A stretch of DNA of 64,000 nt, taken from assembly GCA_022695795.1 (NCBI GenBank), contig MU404105.1, positions 232,705 to 296,704 on the forward strand, written 5' to 3'. Below the pieces are notes generated by a model, which saw nothing but the letters and a program-made list of their open reading frames with translations, made no database searches and was not told the DNA's origin. This document shows positions 11,739-23,228 of the stretch, one piece after another. How positions within the stretch are numbered: position 1 is the stretch's first letter; each line of letters begins with the position of its first letter. The DNA is from Biscogniauxia marginata. Lineage: Eukaryota > Ascomycota > Sordariomycetes > Xylariales > Xylariaceae. The translations under genes and the position numbers were made by a program.

Positions 11739-13678
11739 TTATGATTTTACCTGCTTTTGGGTGTCGGATCTCTTGGTGATGCGTAGCCAAAAGTCGCTTG
11801 CTGACCAGAAGATTGCGCCTCGAGCCTTGATGGGAGCTTGAGGGTTCACGATCATGAAGTCATATCTTCGAAGTAGCTGGGCGATAAGGTTAGCCTGGTC
11901 TCAAAATAAAGATATCTTAAAATGGGTATATACTTCGACGAATATCTTATTGAGCTCCATCATCGCAATTGGCTTCCCTAAGCACTGATACTTCCCAGAA
12001 CCAAAGTCCAGTTCCACGATAGCATTCATCCTCTTGAGGGTATTAGAGTCTACTTCTAGCCATCTCTCAGGCCTGAAAATATCGGCGTCAGGTCCCCAAA
12101 TCTCTTTGGAGCGCATAAGTCCGAAGAAGTTCATGCCTATTTGGGTCCCCTCAGGGACGAAATACCCATTAATTAAGTCTCCTCCCTTAGGTGCTTGCTT
12201 GTTACCTAGTCCGAGGACCGGAGGATAAATTCGTAGCCCCTCCTTAATCACAGCTTGCAAGTACGGCATCATCCTCGACTCGGTGTCGGTGATGGGGTTG
12301 CTCAATTTACCTGCGGCTAGAAATTCATCGATTTCCTGTTGCAGGGCTGCATAAGCTGAAGGTGTAGTAATTAGACACAATAGCGTCAGACAGATCGCTG
12401 TTGTGGTCGAAATTGATCCGGCGATTCTCCAAAGTGTGAGTATAAGTCACGATAGGGGGTTTCCATGCCTTCTTACATCTGAACAAATACTTGCTGCATA
12501 AGTTCTTCCCGTGTCATACCATTGTTGATAAAGGCTTGCATCATGTCTTTCTGTGGCTTCGCGCCTGGCTTGAGTCGCTTGTCGACAAATGACCTGGCAA
12601 TTCTGGCTTCGTGTCAGCATATAGAGTGAGAAATTACCGGCTTAAGGAAGCTTTTTAGGGGTAGTGGCTTCAAGAATTATTTTCTTACCCCATCAACCTG
12701 CCGAAACCGATTTGATCCCCTTCCTTTGGCAACATCACATTGAAGGGCCACTTGTAAGCTACTTTGGCAAGCCATGGCATTACGGACAAGATGTTCATGA
12801 TAGGGAGAGAGCCTTCGGATATCTCATGGTAGTTATAGAGGTCGCTGTCTTCTCTCAAATAACCAAATGCACCCCCGAAAGAGATATCGCCAATGACATC
12901 CAGTGTGAAGAAGGATATCTTTTGAAAAAACTGCACAGGGCGATAATCGGCGGTTGAGGATAGATACTTGCTATTGATGAGCTTCACGAGCTCTAGGACT
13001 TGACGGTCAATTCCCACGCCGAAGCCAAACCCTTCATTTTCCTTACCACCAAACTATGTTGGAAAAAGTTAATATTGACTGAATTATTTATGCTTTTATA
13101 GTTATTCTTCCTCGCCTAAGTATCATGGCTGGGCTACGACCTGGAAGACATAGACGACTTACTGCAGTACCCATTTTGGCACGTAGAACGCGGTGCGCGG
13201 CGTCGTTGCGTAATGATACCACTGTATCTTCTTCGGGTATGATGCGACCTGTTTCGTAAAAGTCCCCTTTGGTGTAAGGAGAACGAACAGCAGACATCAT
13301 CCGCAGCACAACGGGATCTGTGGAGAGGAGCTCATTTGGGCCGATGCGAACTAGAGGGCCTAGAAAAATTGTAGGGTTAACACATCTCTACAGCCACGAG
13401 CGTTATTTCTGTCTTCGTTTTCTTTTATTCGCTTTACACGCACCGTATTGCTCTGAAACGTCCCTTAGATGTTCGTGGAGCTTTCCACTCAACGCCCTCC
13501 TGAGTACCCATACCACGGAGGTGGAGGCTAGAAACGGCCCTGGAATATGTCGCAATCGATACCAGGACCTGAAATTATGGGCGACCAGAATGACGAAGGC
13601 GATGGAAACTCCATAAAGAGCCAGTATGAGAAACGATAGATCTTTCAGGCTTTCTACAAATAGCCTCATCATGCCCAT
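11739..13678 (-). CDS. cytochrome P450 (pisatin-demethylase/benzoate-hydroxylase-like), intact
   Basis: Six exons (13678..13444, 13359..13163, 13053..12689, 12602..12477, 12426..11934, 11876..11739) join in frame to 517 aa. An N-terminal membrane anchor (about residues 10-34) is followed by RHIPGP. Then come GPLVRIGPNEL, FGGKENEGFGFGVG, the I helix IIAGSISTTTA, the ExxR motif (KEGLRIYPP), FRPERW and the haem loop FGSGKYQCLGK with the Cys ligand. These phrases fit the pisatin-demethylase-like group of fungal E-class P450s. The usual Asp/Glu-Thr pair of the I helix (AGSDTT) reads AGSIST here, so proton delivery may differ. It is an ER-anchored monooxygenase with unknown substrate, probably transcribed away from the methyltransferase at 15331. 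Confidence 0.9.
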
Positions 13679-15330
13679 ACGAGATCTATAAGTGGGTGTC
13701 TGGTTGAAAAGTGTTGGTTACTCAGGCAGTATCAGTTACACTGCGCACGGCTTGTCCCGACGAGCTGGTAGCGAACCAAATGTAAGGATTTCAGAGTTAA
13801 CCTTCTGGATAAGGGTGTAAGAGTCTTAGACGGATCGGGCTGGCACAACAACTACCTACGAACCGGGGGTTTGAACCTCTTTTCTTCTCACTTCCGAGCC
13901 AGGCCTGTCTTGTCGGGGGGGAATTGAAGAATAAACGCCCACTTCGTGAATCAGCCCATCGTGAATTGGCATTGCGTCGGGCATATGTAATGATGGATAG
14001 TACATCAGCTACGCACCTAATGATAAAAGGCTCAGTCTGCGGCTAGATTCGTGTAGCTTCTCCTGGTTTAGAGATGTTGGCCTTCAGGGACTCAGCCAAA
14101 TCTACGCAGTGAATATCAGGGGGAATATTGCATTGTTGACAAGTCATCAGCCAAAACGGCTCCGAGGTGGATGGAGACCAAGCGGCGCCATCTCCCAAAG
14201 CGGATGATAAGTGCATTGTGGAGAGATGGTGGATTTTCTATAATACATACTAACTAGATGGGACAATAGTAGGTTTTTTCTTTTCTTCTTTCTTTGTTTC
14301 TGAGTACACGGTTTACTTGACCTAGTTATCTAAGTAGGAATCGCAGATAGCGTAATATAATGTTCTCAAAATCCGGCATATTTTCTACATACTAGTAGGT
14401 ATAGACAGACGATAGGAAATGATCATCTATTCGTACGTTTCTTCTGAGGTTTTCTGATTAGTGGGGGGATAGGCAGTCGGTCTATTTATCCTTCAATGTT
14501 CCTGTGCGGAGTTATGCACACCATTTTTCAATGAAGGGAAAAACCTATACTCTAACTCGTATTTTGTTACTACTAAACTGCACACTTATTTCGAATGCCC
14601 TAGGTTACCAGGGTAAGAGCCTTGAATCGCCAATTTATCTTAGGCACTCCAGACGCGCGTGCCAGCATGGTTCGAATCCAGTATGTTTAAGTGGTTAAAG
14701 TCTCGTCGCAACTGAAAATTTTTGGAAACTCAAAGCATACTTAATTGGACGTTATACAGAGATAGCTACGAGCCCAAGACGCCTTTCGCATTAGTTATGT
14801 CCAGAAGACGTGGTCTCGCTTGCCAACTGTTGAGTAGAATGACCAACATAGGTTTGCAATATTTAAACACTTACGCGGCTTTCAAAGTAGTCGGATATTG
14901 GAGTGTTATCATTTGGTTAATCCAGGCCGTTGAGGACAAAAACCAATTTCTGGGCCGGCGAGGGCGTTCTTCTTTTCAGCTGAGTCAGACAATGTGTAAT
15001 ATGCTGTCTAAAGATAGCAAGGGAGAGAGATAGGTCACAAGTGTCTCACCGACGAACCCCTTGTTCAGCCACCACATGCCAGAACCTGGCGTTCTGAAGG
15101 GAGTAACTTAGCGCGTGATGGCGCTGTGCTCGGGAGCCGTGCACATTCTATCACTGCAGTGTATGCAACCTAGCATAATACAATACGCAAATGAATACGA
15201 TCTGATTTCTCCGCTTGGGTTGGAATACCCATCGCGATAGATGTGTTGATTTCTCGCTCAGCTCCGCATCTAAGTGATAACTCGATAGCGTATCATCCTA
15301 ACTATATTACGTCTGCCGGAATTTGTGACT
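13679..15330. other. intergenic between divergent P450 and methyltransferase
   Basis: About 1.65 kb shared upstream region of two divergently transcribed genes. I found no convincing ORF. A GGTTCGAATCC box at about 14670 resembles a tRNA B box, but no tRNA folds around it. Common regulation of the two flanking genes is possible but not shown. Confidence 0.4.
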
Positions 15331-17168
15331 ATGGGGAACGGCGACGGTGAGTAATTGACCAGGGATGCAGCGACCCGATTGCTGATGAACCGCCTACAGG
15401 TACCCATCGCAAATCTAGCGGTCCTAATAGTCCCGAGGCCTCGACCGCGCGATCCACCGAGATCGATCCGAGGCAAGCGACCCTCATTGAATCTGGTGGG
15501 ACGGATGAAGAGGATGAGTTCGAGCCAAGTGATTACGACGAGACATCTATTAGCGACTCGGTCACGATCGGATCTAGCGTGTACGAGCATAGCTATAGGA
15601 ATGGGAGAAGATACCATAGGTTTAGGTACTTTAAGGGCGAAGGGTCTGTCGATAATGAGACGGAACTCTAACTTCGATTCTTAGGCATGGCCGGTACCCA
15701 ATTCCGAACGACGAAACCGAGCAGAACCGAGAGGACATGCTCCACGCTATGATGCTAGAGGCGACTGACGGGAAGTTGTTCTTTGCGCCAATTCAGGACA
15801 GCCCCCATAAGATAATCGACTTAGGCACCGGGACGGGGATCTGGGCCATCGAGATGGCAGATAAGTATCCGTCCGCAGAGGTGTTAGGTATCGGTGAGTC
15901 GTACGCTTTACGACTTACGATGTCGAACACGAAATGACTGGAAGCAGACCTTAGCCCGATACAGCCGATATGGATTCCGGCGAATTGTAAATTTCTCTTG
16001 GACGACGTAAGGATGAAAAAAAGGAGGACTCGATCATTCTTAGAGTGGATTTCGATCCTACATGGTCATGTAGGTTATTTGCTAACCCTCTGGCGCAGGT
16101 AGAAGATACATGGGAAAATGGACATAATTGGGATTTCGCACATATGCGGAACATGATACCTATACTGAGGTCTGTATTCAGTGTATATCCAGATAGAAGG
16201 GACGCATGACTAACCCGAGAGGGCTTGCAGAGATCCTGTCAAGGTCTTGAAAGACGTGTTCGAGTAATATCTACCCGTGCCCATGCCAGCGTTGGCGCAC
16301 AGGCAACCCAACTGACCAACTTTTCTGCAGAAACCTCAAGCCTGGTGGCTGGGTTGAGCTTCAAGACGTTGACGGCATGGTTCACTGTGATGATGGTACG
16401 CTTCCCGATAATTGGCCTGTTCTCGTCTTCACCAATTTGATGGTAGAGGCCTTCGCGAAGCTTGGAACAAAGTCGCATGCCGCAGTCTTTGGACGGGAGT
16501 ATTTAGTCGAGTCCGGATTCGTCAACATACAGCACCACAGTATTAAATTACCATATGGAACATGGCCGAAGAATAAGTATGTCCACGCTCCGTAGTGCTA
16601 GAAAACTAACCTTCATGCCAAGTGCATTCCCCCTTTCCTGGAGACCCATGACTTTTTGCCTCGTACTATGCGTACTCCATGTAGCGTCGCTGACAACAAG
16701 AGGTTTCTAGGACCATGAGACTCATAGGCATGTACTATAGAACTGCAGCGGAGGAGTTCTTTCCAGCTAGTAGGTCTTCTTCCCCTAACCCACTTCTCGC
16801 CTCCCATGCTCGAGTAGCGTAGATACGTATCATTTTCTCACACCCCGGACTACCTGTTTTCTGGCCTGTCTGCCGTGATCTATTCTCGACATGGGTGAAC
16901 TCACAATTAGTATCACAGTGGGCGCAATCCAGCTACCTCTGCTAGGCTGGCAACCGGAGGAGATCGAAGTCTTCTTCGCAAAATGCCGCAATGCCATGAG
17001 GCAAGACAATGTCCACGCCTAGTACGTCATGCCCGACTCTATTGAGTTTACTTAGTTGCGAGTGGAATATGATCTTGAAGCCTTCTGATCGAGTTGAGCG
17101 CTTGCTAACCCTCGGTGCGATTTAGCGGTATGATGCATTTCTGGTCCGGCCAGAAACCCCTGACTTAG
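15331..17168 (+). CDS. LaeA-like SAM-dependent methyltransferase, ten exons
   Basis: Ten short exons (15331..15346, 15400..15625, 15685..15893, 15948..16006, 16099..16169, 16231..16263, 16331..16576, 16711..16769, 16919..17021, 17126..17168) join in frame to 354 aa. The acidic, Ser-rich N-terminus ends with SYRNGRRYHRFRHGRYPIPND. The SAM-binding motif I is IIDLGTGTGIWAIEMAD, followed by DLSPIQPIWIPANCKF. NLKPGGWVELQD marks the later core, and the C-terminus contains LLGWQPEEIEVFF, VHAY and GQKP. These are hallmarks of the LaeA/TAM-domain methyltransferases that abound in filamentous fungi, some regulating secondary metabolism and others acting on metabolites. Single-frame reading makes it look broken, but every stop falls in an intron with good splice sites. 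The 59-nt exon 8 and the 149-nt intron after it are the least certain joins. Confidence 0.85.
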
Positions 17169-18678
17169 GCGAATCGTAGCAAAGTGAAGAATGCCTAGGG
17201 CGTCTGGAAGGGAACAACAGGTCGTACAATGTTACCATATTGAGAGTTCATGTTGGCCTGCAGTATCGTTGATAGAAAGGGTCGCATTGCAAGCTTCTCA
17301 AACCAACGTTGGGCTATGAACCTTAGCGAAAGAGAACCACCTATGGCTATGGTCCTTCTGTCTAATCCGCTCATGCCGCACCCATCTTCCATGGGAACTC
17401 GCTCAGACGCTTGAAACAGACATGGCCATCCAAGGAAGCAAACGCTGACCAATATCAGCAGATAATGGGATCATTTACGGCGAAGTATGGTGTTTGAAGG
17501 GGCGAGAGGGGACTGAATGTATTGGTGGGGGGATGCAACACTTACCGCGAACCCCGTAATTCAAGAAACGTCTTGGCATGAGATCTGTCACAAGGGGTAA
17601 ACCTGGGTGGATCAGCGGCCAGCGGCAGATCTCCATGATCTTTTTCGTAGTAGATCATTGGCGTCGAGCATTTTTGAGCCTCAAGACGTCACCTAAGGTT
17701 ATTATAGTATCAATTATCTAACCCACACAAGTAGCACGAACAAGAAGAATAACAGCAACGGTGTTGGTTAATCCTCAACTAGACTGTCGTATTGCTCTTA
17801 CACATTTAGATGTATGAAGTGCTATCCGCGCCTAACACAATGGCACTGGATATCACAGGGATGATTGAAACAGTCACAACGTTTAGAACAGCCTGCTATA
17901 CCTAGAAGATGTCGAGACTGTTCAGAAATTCAGAAAAGTCTTGTCTCGCTGGGGACTCTCCAAAATAGGTATCTCTTCGGCGCAGTCCAACCTCGTGGAG
18001 AATGTGCGTGCGGGCATCCCGGAGTATTTAATGACTCCACTTACTATTTCTCGGCGCGTGTCAAGTCTTGGACTCTTACACGACAGCACCAGCCCCCCTT
18101 GTCAGCATCTAATTTTACCCCCTTTACACGGCAAGATTCAAGCAAGCATTACTGCTCCTGTTAGGTCCCTATCAAGGTTCTAGCGGGGCAGAACCGTTGT
18201 GTCTATCCTTGCGTAGCAATGGAAATACCTATGAGATACATGTCTTTTTTGCCCTAACACCGTCGAGCTTTTGCCTGAGCCGCGTGGATTATGCACTCAC
18301 TGGTGGTACTCTACCATCCCCATGGACTATGAAACCCACCGTCATGACACAGGTCATGTTCGAGATGGCTTCCTGCAATACAGGGAAGATAGAAGGCGGC
18401 TGTATTCACAGAGGCCTGGTTTGCCTGGTCTACGCAGTCGCGGCCGCACAACCGGGGGCGTTTGGATCGACAATGATCTCTTCGGGTATATATGCGGCAT
18501 CTCTCCCAGTGTTGTTCTTATGTTGCCCTGTAGGACGGTTACCGTTTTCAATTCTGTTGATTATCTTCGTAGCTGGCGATCCTGTGGATCTGTTCTGTTT
18601 CCCATATTTTTCCTTCCTTTCGCTTAATCATCCTATTTGCAGATCTGTGCTGGGCACCTTTTTTGGAGTTTAACCAAT
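17169..18678. other. intergenic, possible relic sequence
   Basis: About 1.5 kb. Several uninterrupted frames (for example + 17941-18183 and + 18197-18673) exist, but none has a recognisable domain or consistent start and splice signals. Part may be a decayed gene. The last few hundred bases should carry the promoter of the Egh16-like gene. Confidence 0.35.
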
Positions 18679-20186
18679 ATGTCGTCTTTCTCGTCTATTC
18701 TTTCCTTCAGCGTCCTGCTGGCACTCACGCAGGCACATGGAGTAATCATCAATGCCCAGGGTCTTGATGGGTCGCCAGCGAGCGTTGGCTTTCAAGGTAA
18801 GCGCAAGCAATCAATCCAGCTCAAGTCTTGCACATGATAACTAACCTTCGAAGTTGAGCCCGAATTGGCGAGAAACTGCACGGCCATCAGCCCGTGCCAG
18901 CAGGACACCACTATAATACGGGATCAGGAAATCACTGATAATGTTGTGAATGAGTGTGGGCGTACCGAGTTGGCTGGCAACATCGATATCGGCGAGAACA
19001 CCGAGAATGCGCTTGCTGCTGGTGCCGTTACACAGGTAGAAAGCGGCACACAAATGATCGTGACAATCCGTATGTGAATATACCCCATGTGCGCAGATGG
19101 ACATCCTCTAACAGCATTCAGATCAAGTCAATGCCGACGGCGCTGGTCCTTACACGTGCGACCTGGTTAGTACTCCTTATTCATCTTGGCCCAACTTAGG
19201 CTGACTTTGACTCCGAAGGTCGAGGCAGGAAACAATGGTATCATCACTCAGAACCTCACGGTTGAGGACAACGTACCTGGAAGCAATGGCCTATCTCAGG
19301 CCAAGTTTCAAGATTTCGATATCAAGGTCACTATGCCTGATAATTTCACTTGCACAGGCTGTGAGTATTACTTCACGTGACTGTTGACTTGGTCTAATGC
19401 TCATACTCTCTATAGCTTCTGCCGGCAACGTATGCACAGTCCGTTGCCGCAATAACGCACAAGCTGGTCCATTTGGTGGCTGCTTTCCTGTGCAACAGGT
19501 GGACACTACACCCAATGTCAACACACCGGCCAACATCCCTACCAGCGCGTCCTTAGATAAAGTCAACGCACAGGTTGCGCAGGACAAGAAGGATCTACCT
19601 GATGCGATCGCTGCGATACAGGAAGCTGGTTCAGACGAAGCCCTGCAGGCCTCAGCGGTCGTTAGCGACCTCCTTAAGCAGGAAATCACGAGCTCAGTGG
19701 CCCCTACGTTAACTGTAAGTGCTATCAAGAGCTACCGTTTTCCTTCTGTCACTCTCGCTCGACATTTGTTTCTCTCCATGCTAGTAAAAACGCGAAAGAG
19801 CACCACGAGGGCCGTCCGAGACGTTCTTAACTAACCTCTCACTATAGGTCGACGTTGTTACGGGTATTGCTACTTCAGCCGCCGCAGCTACATCTAGCGC
19901 TGCTGCTACCAATAACAATGGCAACGGCAGCAACGGCAACGGCAGAAATGGAAATAACAACAACAATAACGCCGATGCAGACGCCGACGCCGACGCCGAC
20001 GCTGACGCCGCTGCTGACGCCGATGCTGATGCTGATGCTGGTGCTGGTGCCAACACTAACACTAACAACGGCAACGGCAACGGCAATGGCCGCCAAGGCA
20101 ATGGTGGTTTCGGTGGCTTTGGTGGCTTTGGTAGGGGGAACCGTGTCAACAATGAACGCAGACGGAGATCACTTTTCGTGGCTTAA
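18679..20186 (+). CDS. Egh16-like (GEgh16/Gas1/Mas-type) secreted protein with Asp-Ala tail
   Basis: Six exons (18679..18796, 18854..19069, 19122..19165, 19219..19360, 19416..19714, 19848..20186) join in frame to 385 aa. A signal peptide (MSSFSSILSFSVLLALTQA) precedes HGVIINAQGLDGSP, the conserved start of the mature Egh16-like family, whose members include the appressorium-associated Gas1/Mas proteins of plant pathogens. Conserved features follow: CGRTE, DGAGPYTCDL, NVPGxNGLSQAK and CTVRCRNNAQAGPFGGCFPVQQ. After a helical region a low-complexity tail runs through Asn-Gly repeats, a long (Asp-Ala) stretch and a Gly-Phe repeat to a basic end, RVNNERRRR. Splice joins are supported by the family alignment, for example an intron ending TCCGAAG before VEAGNNG. 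It should act at the cell surface or host interface; whether this fungus infects plants is unknown. Confidence 0.88.
19976..20062 (+). repeat. in-frame GAC/GCC (Asp-Ala) hexanucleotide repeat
   Basis: Within the last exon of the Egh16-like gene, about 14 imperfect GCNGAY units give an almost pure Ala-Asp tail. Third-base changes (GCC/GCT, GAC/GAT) show that the array is not freshly expanded. Confidence 0.85.
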
Positions 20187-21479
20187 TTTCCCCCGGGAAG
20201 AGAAGGGCCAGGAGAGGGGAAGAGAGCGTGAATAGACTTCAACAATGCTAACGAATAATCGCATTATCGTCGAAGCGTCCTTGTAAGAGCTGCTAAATCA
20301 ACGGGCTGTATATTTTGTCAGCGGAGTGAAAAGACACCCGAGACACCGGTATTGATTATCCAAGTCGAGGAATTCGTCATCATTTGTATAAAGCTTCTAT
20401 GTATTTAGATTCGTGAATCCGGTAGTAAACATTTAAACATTGACATATTTCACACTAGTCGAGTCTACCAACTTGAGGCTTGTTAATACCCGTTGGTTTT
20501 TGGGGTTGGTATGGCCTTGGCATCCAGTTTATGCTCGCATACTCTTTTGAATGCCACACCGAAGAATTTACTCAAATCGAACCATACTCTGTTTCTGATT
20601 TTGTACGAGAGTGTTTGTCGTTACACACACGAAACAGGGCCCACTGCATAACCGTGAGACCTCCTTATGCCAAAAGTGGTAGTCGTCCATCTCGGGTTCG
20701 AAACAGTTAACGTACACAGCACATTAATGATATGATCAGTATACTGTTATTTAACGTAGGTCGCTGTATACGTGTGCTTCTCTTCCCAAAATACATTTTA
20801 CTTCCGATATTTACCTTAATACCTCTTTCTTAACCCCTAGATGCTAGGGACTAGGAAGACTATAGCCCCAGGCCGAGTATAGTCACGAAGTATGCAGTAA
20901 GAGATTTAGTAAAGTTAAATGAAGGTGATCAATATGTTATCATGGTTATTATTACCGGTGATAGGAGAAAGCAGGTAGCGCTCGAATCTAACTACCGCTA
21001 CGGAGCTCACGCTGAAGTACGGCGTTAACATAACTCGGGTGTCTCAAAGGGAGACGCATATCGGCATTCCTTCTCAACTACCGTAAGCTAGGTAATTATT
21101 CTGTTCTCTTGCTTTCTATAATATCTATTGGGGCAGAGTTCAACTACAGTTCTAGTAATCTCCTGTCGTGTTAGCGCATCTAAGACCTCATGAATCATAC
21201 AGGCCATAAGTATCACTGCTTAATACCTCTGATGAGGACATAGAACTTCGTAAACTATTAGACAGCATCTAGGCCATCTTCTTAACGAGGAAATTTCAAC
21301 TCGAAGGTTACCTAGACTCCGGGGTGGTCGACGATGGGCAACTGTTTAAAGAGGCCTATGAGACAACTCGAAGATTGAGGAACATATGCCCAAACTCATG
21401 CAGTTTAGCCTACATCACTGTAAACTACCAACTCCCAAACCACCTTAAGCCATGCAATCCTTCTACTGACGAAATATAA
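20187..21479. other. AT-rich intergenic stretch
   Basis: No recognisable gene. The only longer frame (20480-20710 +) shows no known domain. A GGGTTCGAAAC box near 20695 lacks tRNA geometry. Confidence 0.4.
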
Positions 21480-21935
21480 TAACTACACACTTGGCAGCTG
21501 TTACACACGGCAAAAGCCAACCCCTGAAGGTTGAGGAGCCCCCCCACTCCTCCCCTCCTCTGGCCTAAACCTGGGCTCTATGAGGTCCTTCTTGAGGCCA
21601 AATCCATCGCTCTAAATCCCATCGACACATACTTTTGCAGTCTCGTATTTAATCTCAAAGGGTACCTCTACATGTTTGGCTCGGACATTGGCGGTTATGT
21701 CTTCGAAGGCGGGTTAGCAATCTCTCCCATTATTAAACCGGGCACGCGCCTCACAGCCTTCGCGCCCGCCTTCTTCGTCAAGTGGACACCGGACTAGGCG
21801 CTCTCCAAAAGCGCATCATCGTCCCATCCAGCAACGTCACTCCAATCCTGGGCAGCATGAGCTTCAACGAAGGCATGCATCTTCTTCAGAAAGGGGTCAG
21901 CAGTACCAAGTTTGTGCTCGAGATATAGGAGAATC
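21480..21935 (+). pseudogene. decayed zinc-binding (MDR) dehydrogenase fragment
   Basis: The plus strand preserves the GroES-like half of an MDR oxidoreductase: AVTHGKSQPLKVEEP, then EVLLEAKSIALNPIDTYF, SDIGGYVFEGG and KPGTRLTAFAPAFF (up to 21797). In another frame after a stop and shift the sequence continues as ALQKRIIVPSSNVTPI and SMSFNEG to about 21890. The nucleotide-binding half is missing and there is no start codon context, so this is a truncated, frame-shifted relic. It belongs to a different subgroup from the intact gene at 7176. Confidence 0.7.
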
Positions 21936-22551
21936 TGAGCGAGTTTCGTGTTTAAGGAAGGTTACAACAGCCAGTATAATTAAGCTTCAATATATGAGAC
22001 CGAGAGAGGGTCATGTCCGAATTAGTCGCATATTTAGGTCGTCGTCTATCATAGTACTAGGAAAGCTCGCGACCCGCTGGTGTCTTGAATGAAGCTTCAG
22101 AGGGATACAAATCTATGCCCAACACAATGAATAAATCCTTGGGAATTATCCTAGATCTAAACGGTAGGGTAATATATAAGTCGTCTCTAAATATCTGGCC
22201 TCAAATAATCAGCTATTCCCGTGAAACTAGGTATCCTTGGGATGACATAAAGCGGTGTCAGGATCTACCAAAGAAAGCTCCGAGCCACCACCCTAAAAAG
22301 GGGGCGATCAATATATTGGCTGGGGACAACGATATCGGAAAAAAACTCAACTCTAGATTATAATAAGGGACTAGTTGAAGGTAGCTTATACAACTGATAC
22401 TCAAAGATATAGAATCTACGTAACCTTGACTGCGTTGTTCGAGATTCTGCCAATTACCACACGACGCAAGTGTCGACCACATCACATAATGCAACTCCCA
22501 GCCACAACTTAGCACGCAACATGCATATCCCGCAGACTTCTAAGGAAAAGT
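21936..22551. other. intergenic, no gene seen
   Basis: AT-rich; includes the 3' flank of the DUF4149 gene. One plus frame (22085-22363) has no recognisable content. Confidence 0.4.
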
Positions 22552-23228
22552 TTACTCTGTCTTGAAATCTAGCTTTGAGGCCAAATTCCAACCCCACCAT
22601 AGCGTGGCACCGATGGAGACGAGATTCAGATGAATGCTCATGGCGTGGTTGCGCGAAAACGACCGCTTCAGCCTCTGCGTCTCAGAGCTGTTGGTTTCCG
22701 CCTCCCCAGAATCGCCGCTCGGCTTGGTTCTGCTATCACCAGTTTCTGCGTAGACCATTAGTCAGCCCTAACGTATACTCGTGGAGCTCATCTACGGGGT
22801 CTCGCTAGCTTGCTTTAATACGTACCTTGGTGCGCCCGCTCGATCATTAGCTGTTTTGTCCGCGGCCCGTAGAGCACTAAATTCAGCAGCGCCGCGGCGC
22901 CCGCGACCGCGAGCGGGATCCAGGCCCCCTTCTTCGCGGCCAGCGAGGAGGGGCCGGACGGCGGAACCGTCGCCGCGGCCAGCAGGAGCAGCAGGGACTG
23001 CGCGCGGAAGTAGGCCGGGAAGAGACGTTGCTGGAGGCTCACGAAGGACGGCCGGGGCAGCGCGGAAAAGCATATCTTGGTCACGAGGAAGCTCTGGTAG
23101 AGCTCCGCGCCGAGGAGGGCCGAGAAGAAGAGGAGGTGCAGCGGCGCCAAGATGACGGCTGGAGTTGGGGTGGTTGTAAGGACGGCCATGGGTGTTTGTT
23201 GATTATTCTGCGGCGCGGGGATGAACAT
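22552..23228 (-). CDS. DUF4149/TMEM205-like membrane protein
   Basis: Two exons (23228..22826 and 22745..22552) give 198 aa. The intron has a GTACGT donor, a GCTGAC branch site and a CAG acceptor. The start may be ATG 23228 or ATG 23189; 14 residues differ. Four hydrophobic segments are visible: VILAPLHLLFFSALLGAELY, the stretch around SLLLLLAAATV, WIPLAVAGAAALLNLVLYG, and the C-terminal HLNLVSIGATLWWGWNLA. Phrases LYQSFLVTKICFSALPRPSFVSLQQRLFP and HAMSIHLNL match the DUF4149/TMEM205 family, small integral membrane proteins of poorly known function. The coding part is GC-rich and produces misleading antisense ORFs. Confidence 0.82.

Noticed and set aside
13840..13900. Minus-strand GGTTCAAACCCC, possible tRNA B box
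   Set aside because: No pairing T stem or A box at proper spacing.
14600..14700. tRNA-like sequence with GGTTCGAATCC
   Set aside because: The T stem does not pair and no acceptor stem, D arm or anticodon arm could be placed.
15331..17168. Methyltransferase region as a pseudogene
   Set aside because: First impression from in-frame stops; all stops fall in introns with good donor, branch and acceptor signals and the protein joins completely.
17865..18673. Several plus ORFs before the Egh16-like gene
   Set aside because: No domain, no consistent splice structure; could be decayed sequence but cannot be supported.
20620..20710. GGGTTCGAAAC box resembling a tRNA B box
   Set aside because: The A-box-like word is too close and no cloverleaf forms.
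22781..23155. Plus-strand Arg/Pro-rich ORF
   Set aside because: Antisense to the GC-rich exon of the DUF4149 gene.
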